Positions 34,137 to 35,906 of a DNA stretch of 35,906 bases are shown piece after piece. A program made the position numbers and the translations under genes. The stretch lies in contig JAJTFJ010000018.1 in the NCBI GenBank assembly GCA_021298435.1, positions 1-35,906 on the forward strand. The letters run 5' to 3'. The stretch's first letter is position 1. Every line of letters starts with the position of its first letter. Source of the stretch: Ilumatobacteraceae bacterium (GTDB lineage Bacteria; Actinomycetota; Acidimicrobiia; Acidimicrobiales; Ilumatobacteraceae). The notes under the pieces are model-generated. The model searched no databases. It had not been told where the DNA came from and saw only the letters and a program-made list of their open reading frames with translations.

Positions 34137-35906
34137 CTATTTACAATGCACCGCTCGGTGACATCGATTTCGTTCTCAATCGCTTCTGCGGCTTGAGCGA
34201 TATCACATCGCTTCCAAAGTTTGCTGATGTTGACGCGTCAATGGTCGGCGATCTTCTCTCTGAAGCAGCACGTTTCTTTGAAGAGCGGTTCTCTCCACTG
34301 AACAAGTTGGGCGACACTGTTGGTTCGCATCGCAATGCTGATGGAACAGTGACAACACCTGAGGGTTTCAAAGAGGCCTATCAGGCATACGTTGACGCTG
34401 GCTGGGGTGCTGTGGGCTTTGACCAGGGTTTTGGCGGCGGTGGATTCCCATGGCTTGTCAATATCGCGATTCAAGAAATCATGAACTCATCGAACATGGC
34501 GCTCACAATGGCGCCACTGTTAACGCAAGGTGCGATTGACGCGATCATGCATCACGGCGATGAGATTCAGAAGATGACATACCTGCCAAAGATGATCTCT
34601 GGCGAATGGACAGGAACGATGAACCTCACCGAGCCAGATGCTGGCTCGGACGTGGGAGCAGTGCGTACGAAAGCAACAAAGCAATCAGACGGTACGTATC
34701 TCATTTCCGGAACGAAGATCTACATCACCTTTGGTGAGCATGACATGGCCGACAACATCATTCACTTGGTGTTGGCTCGTACGCCCGATGCACCTGCGGG
34801 AACAAAGGGAATCTCTTGTTTCATTGTTCCAAAGTACGTGTTGAACACTGACGGCTCGCTGGGAGCGCGCAACGACGTGAAGTGTGTGAGCATCGAGCAC
34901 AAGACCGGCATCAAGGCAAGCCCCACGTGTGTGTTGTCGTTTGGTGACGAAGGCGGTGCGGTGGGTTATCTCATCGGTGAAGAGAATCACGGCATGTCCT
35001 ACATGTTCACGATGATGAACCAAGCACGTCTTGGCGTTGGTCTCGAAGGTATGGCTCTCATCGAGCGGGCGTATCAGCAATCAGTCGAATATGCGGTTCA
35101 GCGCAAGCAAGGCCGCGCACCAGGAGCCCCAGCAGGGGAAAGTTCTTCCATCATTCTTCACCCCGATGTGAAGCGCATGTTGGTGACGATGAAGAGCACG
35201 ATTGAAGCACTTCGTCGCATCATCTATTGGAACGCCGCGTGTCTCGATATCGCAGCACATCACACTGATGCTGCGGAACGTGAAAAAGCTTCTGACATTG
35301 CTGGGCTCTTGACGCCCATCTCGAAGGGGTGGGGAACCGACATGAGCGTGGAGCTCACAGGAATGGCTGTGCAGATTCACGGCGGTATGGGATTCATTGA
35401 GGAGACCGGTGTTGCACAGCATTATCGCGATGCTCGAATCACCACTATCTATGAGGGAACCAATGGCATCCAAGCGATGGACCTTGTGGGCCGCAAGTTA
35501 GGAATGAAGGGTGGCGCAGTCGTCCTTGGCTTATTCGACGAGATGGACGCCATGCACGACAAGTTGCTGAAGCATCCTGAACTCCTTGCATCAGCTGCCG
35601 AGTTGAAGTCAGCCGTCAATGCTGTGCGTGGAACAACGAACTGGTTTTTTGAAAATGCCACAAACCAAGTTGCAGTGCTTTCTGGCGCGACTCCATACCT
35701 TCGTCAGTTGTCAACGCTTGTTGGCGGCTATGTGATGGCAAAGTCGGCACACATTGCTCTTCATTCAGATCTGTCTGAAGAAGAGAAGAGCGCAAAGATC
35801 AACACTGCTCGCTTCTTCTGTGAACAACTGCTTCCCGCGGTACATGGTCTCAGTGGCGCAGTCATGGGCGATGATGAATTGCTGATGTCGTTTACTGAAG
35901 AAGCGC
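34133..35906 (+). CDS. Acyl-CoA dehydrogenase, large FadE5/DmdC-like type (3' end outside window)
   Basis: FAD-dependent acyl-CoA dehydrogenase; the frame is open from ATG 34133 to the window end (591 codons) and the stop lies beyond. Start is in an ATGA overlap with the preceding gene. The N-terminal helical domain includes GWGAVGFDQGFGGGGFPW; the FAD/substrate segment is TGTMNLTEPDAGSDVGAVRTKA and GTKIYITFGEHD; the catalytic Glu is in IYEGTNGIQAMDLVGRKL near residue 445, with GFIEETGVAQHYRDARI before it. The long C-terminal part (about 600 residues total) is typical of the larger ACADs grouped with FadE5 and methylthiopropanoyl-CoA dehydrogenase, which have an extra helical domain. Substrate cannot be told from sequence. 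Confidence 0.92.
   Translation, partial: MTIYNAPLGDIDFVLNRFCGLSDITSLPKFADVDASMVGDLLSEAARFFEERFSPLNKLGDTVGSHRNADGTVTTPEGFKEAYQAYVDAGWGAVGFDQGFGGGGFPWLVNIAIQEIMNSSNMALTMAPLLTQGAIDAIMHHGDEIQKMTYLPKMISGEWTGTMNLTEPDAGSDVGAVRTKATKQSDGTYLISGTKIYITFGEHDMADNIIHLVLARTPDAPAGTKGISCFIVPKYVLNTDGSLGARNDVKCVSIEHKTGIKASPTCVLSFGDEGGAVGYLIGEENHGMSYMFTMMNQARLGVGLEGMALIERAYQQSVEYAVQRKQGRAPGAPAGESSSIILHPDVKRMLVTMKSTIEALRRIIYWNAACLDIAAHHTDAAEREKASDIAGLLTPISKGWGTDMSVELTGMAVQIHGGMGFIEETGVAQHYRDARITTIYEGTNGIQAMDLVGRKLGMKGGAVVLGLFDEMDAMHDKLLKHPELLASAAELKSAVNAVRGTTNWFFENATNQVAVLSGATPYLRQLSTLVGGYVMAKSAHIALHSDLSEEEKSAKINTARFFCEQLLPAVHGLSGAVMGDDELLMSFTEEA

Noticed and set aside
1-35906. CRISPR arrays, tRNA or rRNA genes, transposases, integrases or prophage genes
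   Set aside because: I looked for these and saw none. The only direct repeats are coding repeats at 906-977 and 19900-20103, which lack spacer structure.

Overview
The window looks like a chromosomal stretch of a moderate-GC member of the Actinomycetota. The evidence is actinobacterial-type SerA, PyrF, LeuA and LeuB, an IclR-family regulator divergent from leuCD, and several transcripts that appear to begin at or very near the start codon. An Acidimicrobiia relative is my best guess from gene content, but this is inference only. I saw no tRNA, rRNA, insertion sequence, prophage or CRISPR array. Most of the window is dense housekeeping metabolism.

Layout: (1) 1-548 is the 3' end of serA. (2) 557-5297 is an accessory surface block: a secreted fibronectin-III protein with a Ser/Gly/Pro linker, a 1088-residue secreted protein built from repeated beta-sandwich-like units, and a divergent small lipoprotein-like gene. 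(3) 5310-8229 (minus strand) is leuA with its own attenuator leader, then a small ferredoxin and pyrF. (4) 8291-9781 (minus) is homospermidine synthase. (5) 9943-11142 is a DEAD-box RNA helicase. (6) 11249-19604 is recC-recB-recD, with 4-nt overlaps, followed by a small coiled-coil, tail-anchored protein. (7) 20200-22125 (minus) is leuC-leuD with leuC broken by an apparent deletion; a divergent IclR-type regulator follows. (8) 22865-26949 is an unknown gene plus nadA-nadB-nadC. (9) 26946-29676 (minus) is greA, an alpha/beta hydrolase and an AarF/UbiB-type kinase, all overlapping. (10) 29716-33562 is leuB, ilvE, an isoleucine-type attenuator and cimA. (11) 33609 to the end is a small unknown gene and a large acyl-CoA dehydrogenase, cut by the window end.

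The unifying theme is branched-chain amino acid synthesis. leuA, leuCD, leuB, ilvE and cimA all lie within about 27 kb. LeuCD and LeuB can serve both the leucine route and the citramalate route to isoleucine. The two entry enzymes each sit behind a leader peptide followed by a terminator hairpin: leuA behind MKTLKTLLLLM (four consecutive Leu codons), and cimA behind a 21-residue peptide with four consecutive Ile codons. leuCD faces an IclR-type regulator across a 62-bp gap that contains a palindrome over the regulator's own -10 box.

The most consequential oddities are the leuC lesion, which removes the segment carrying the first iron-sulfur cysteine; the two leader-peptide attenuators, neither of which is covered by a conventional gene call; a probable CTG start on the hydrolase in a CTGA overlap with greA; and the acyl-CoA dehydrogenase that runs off the window end.
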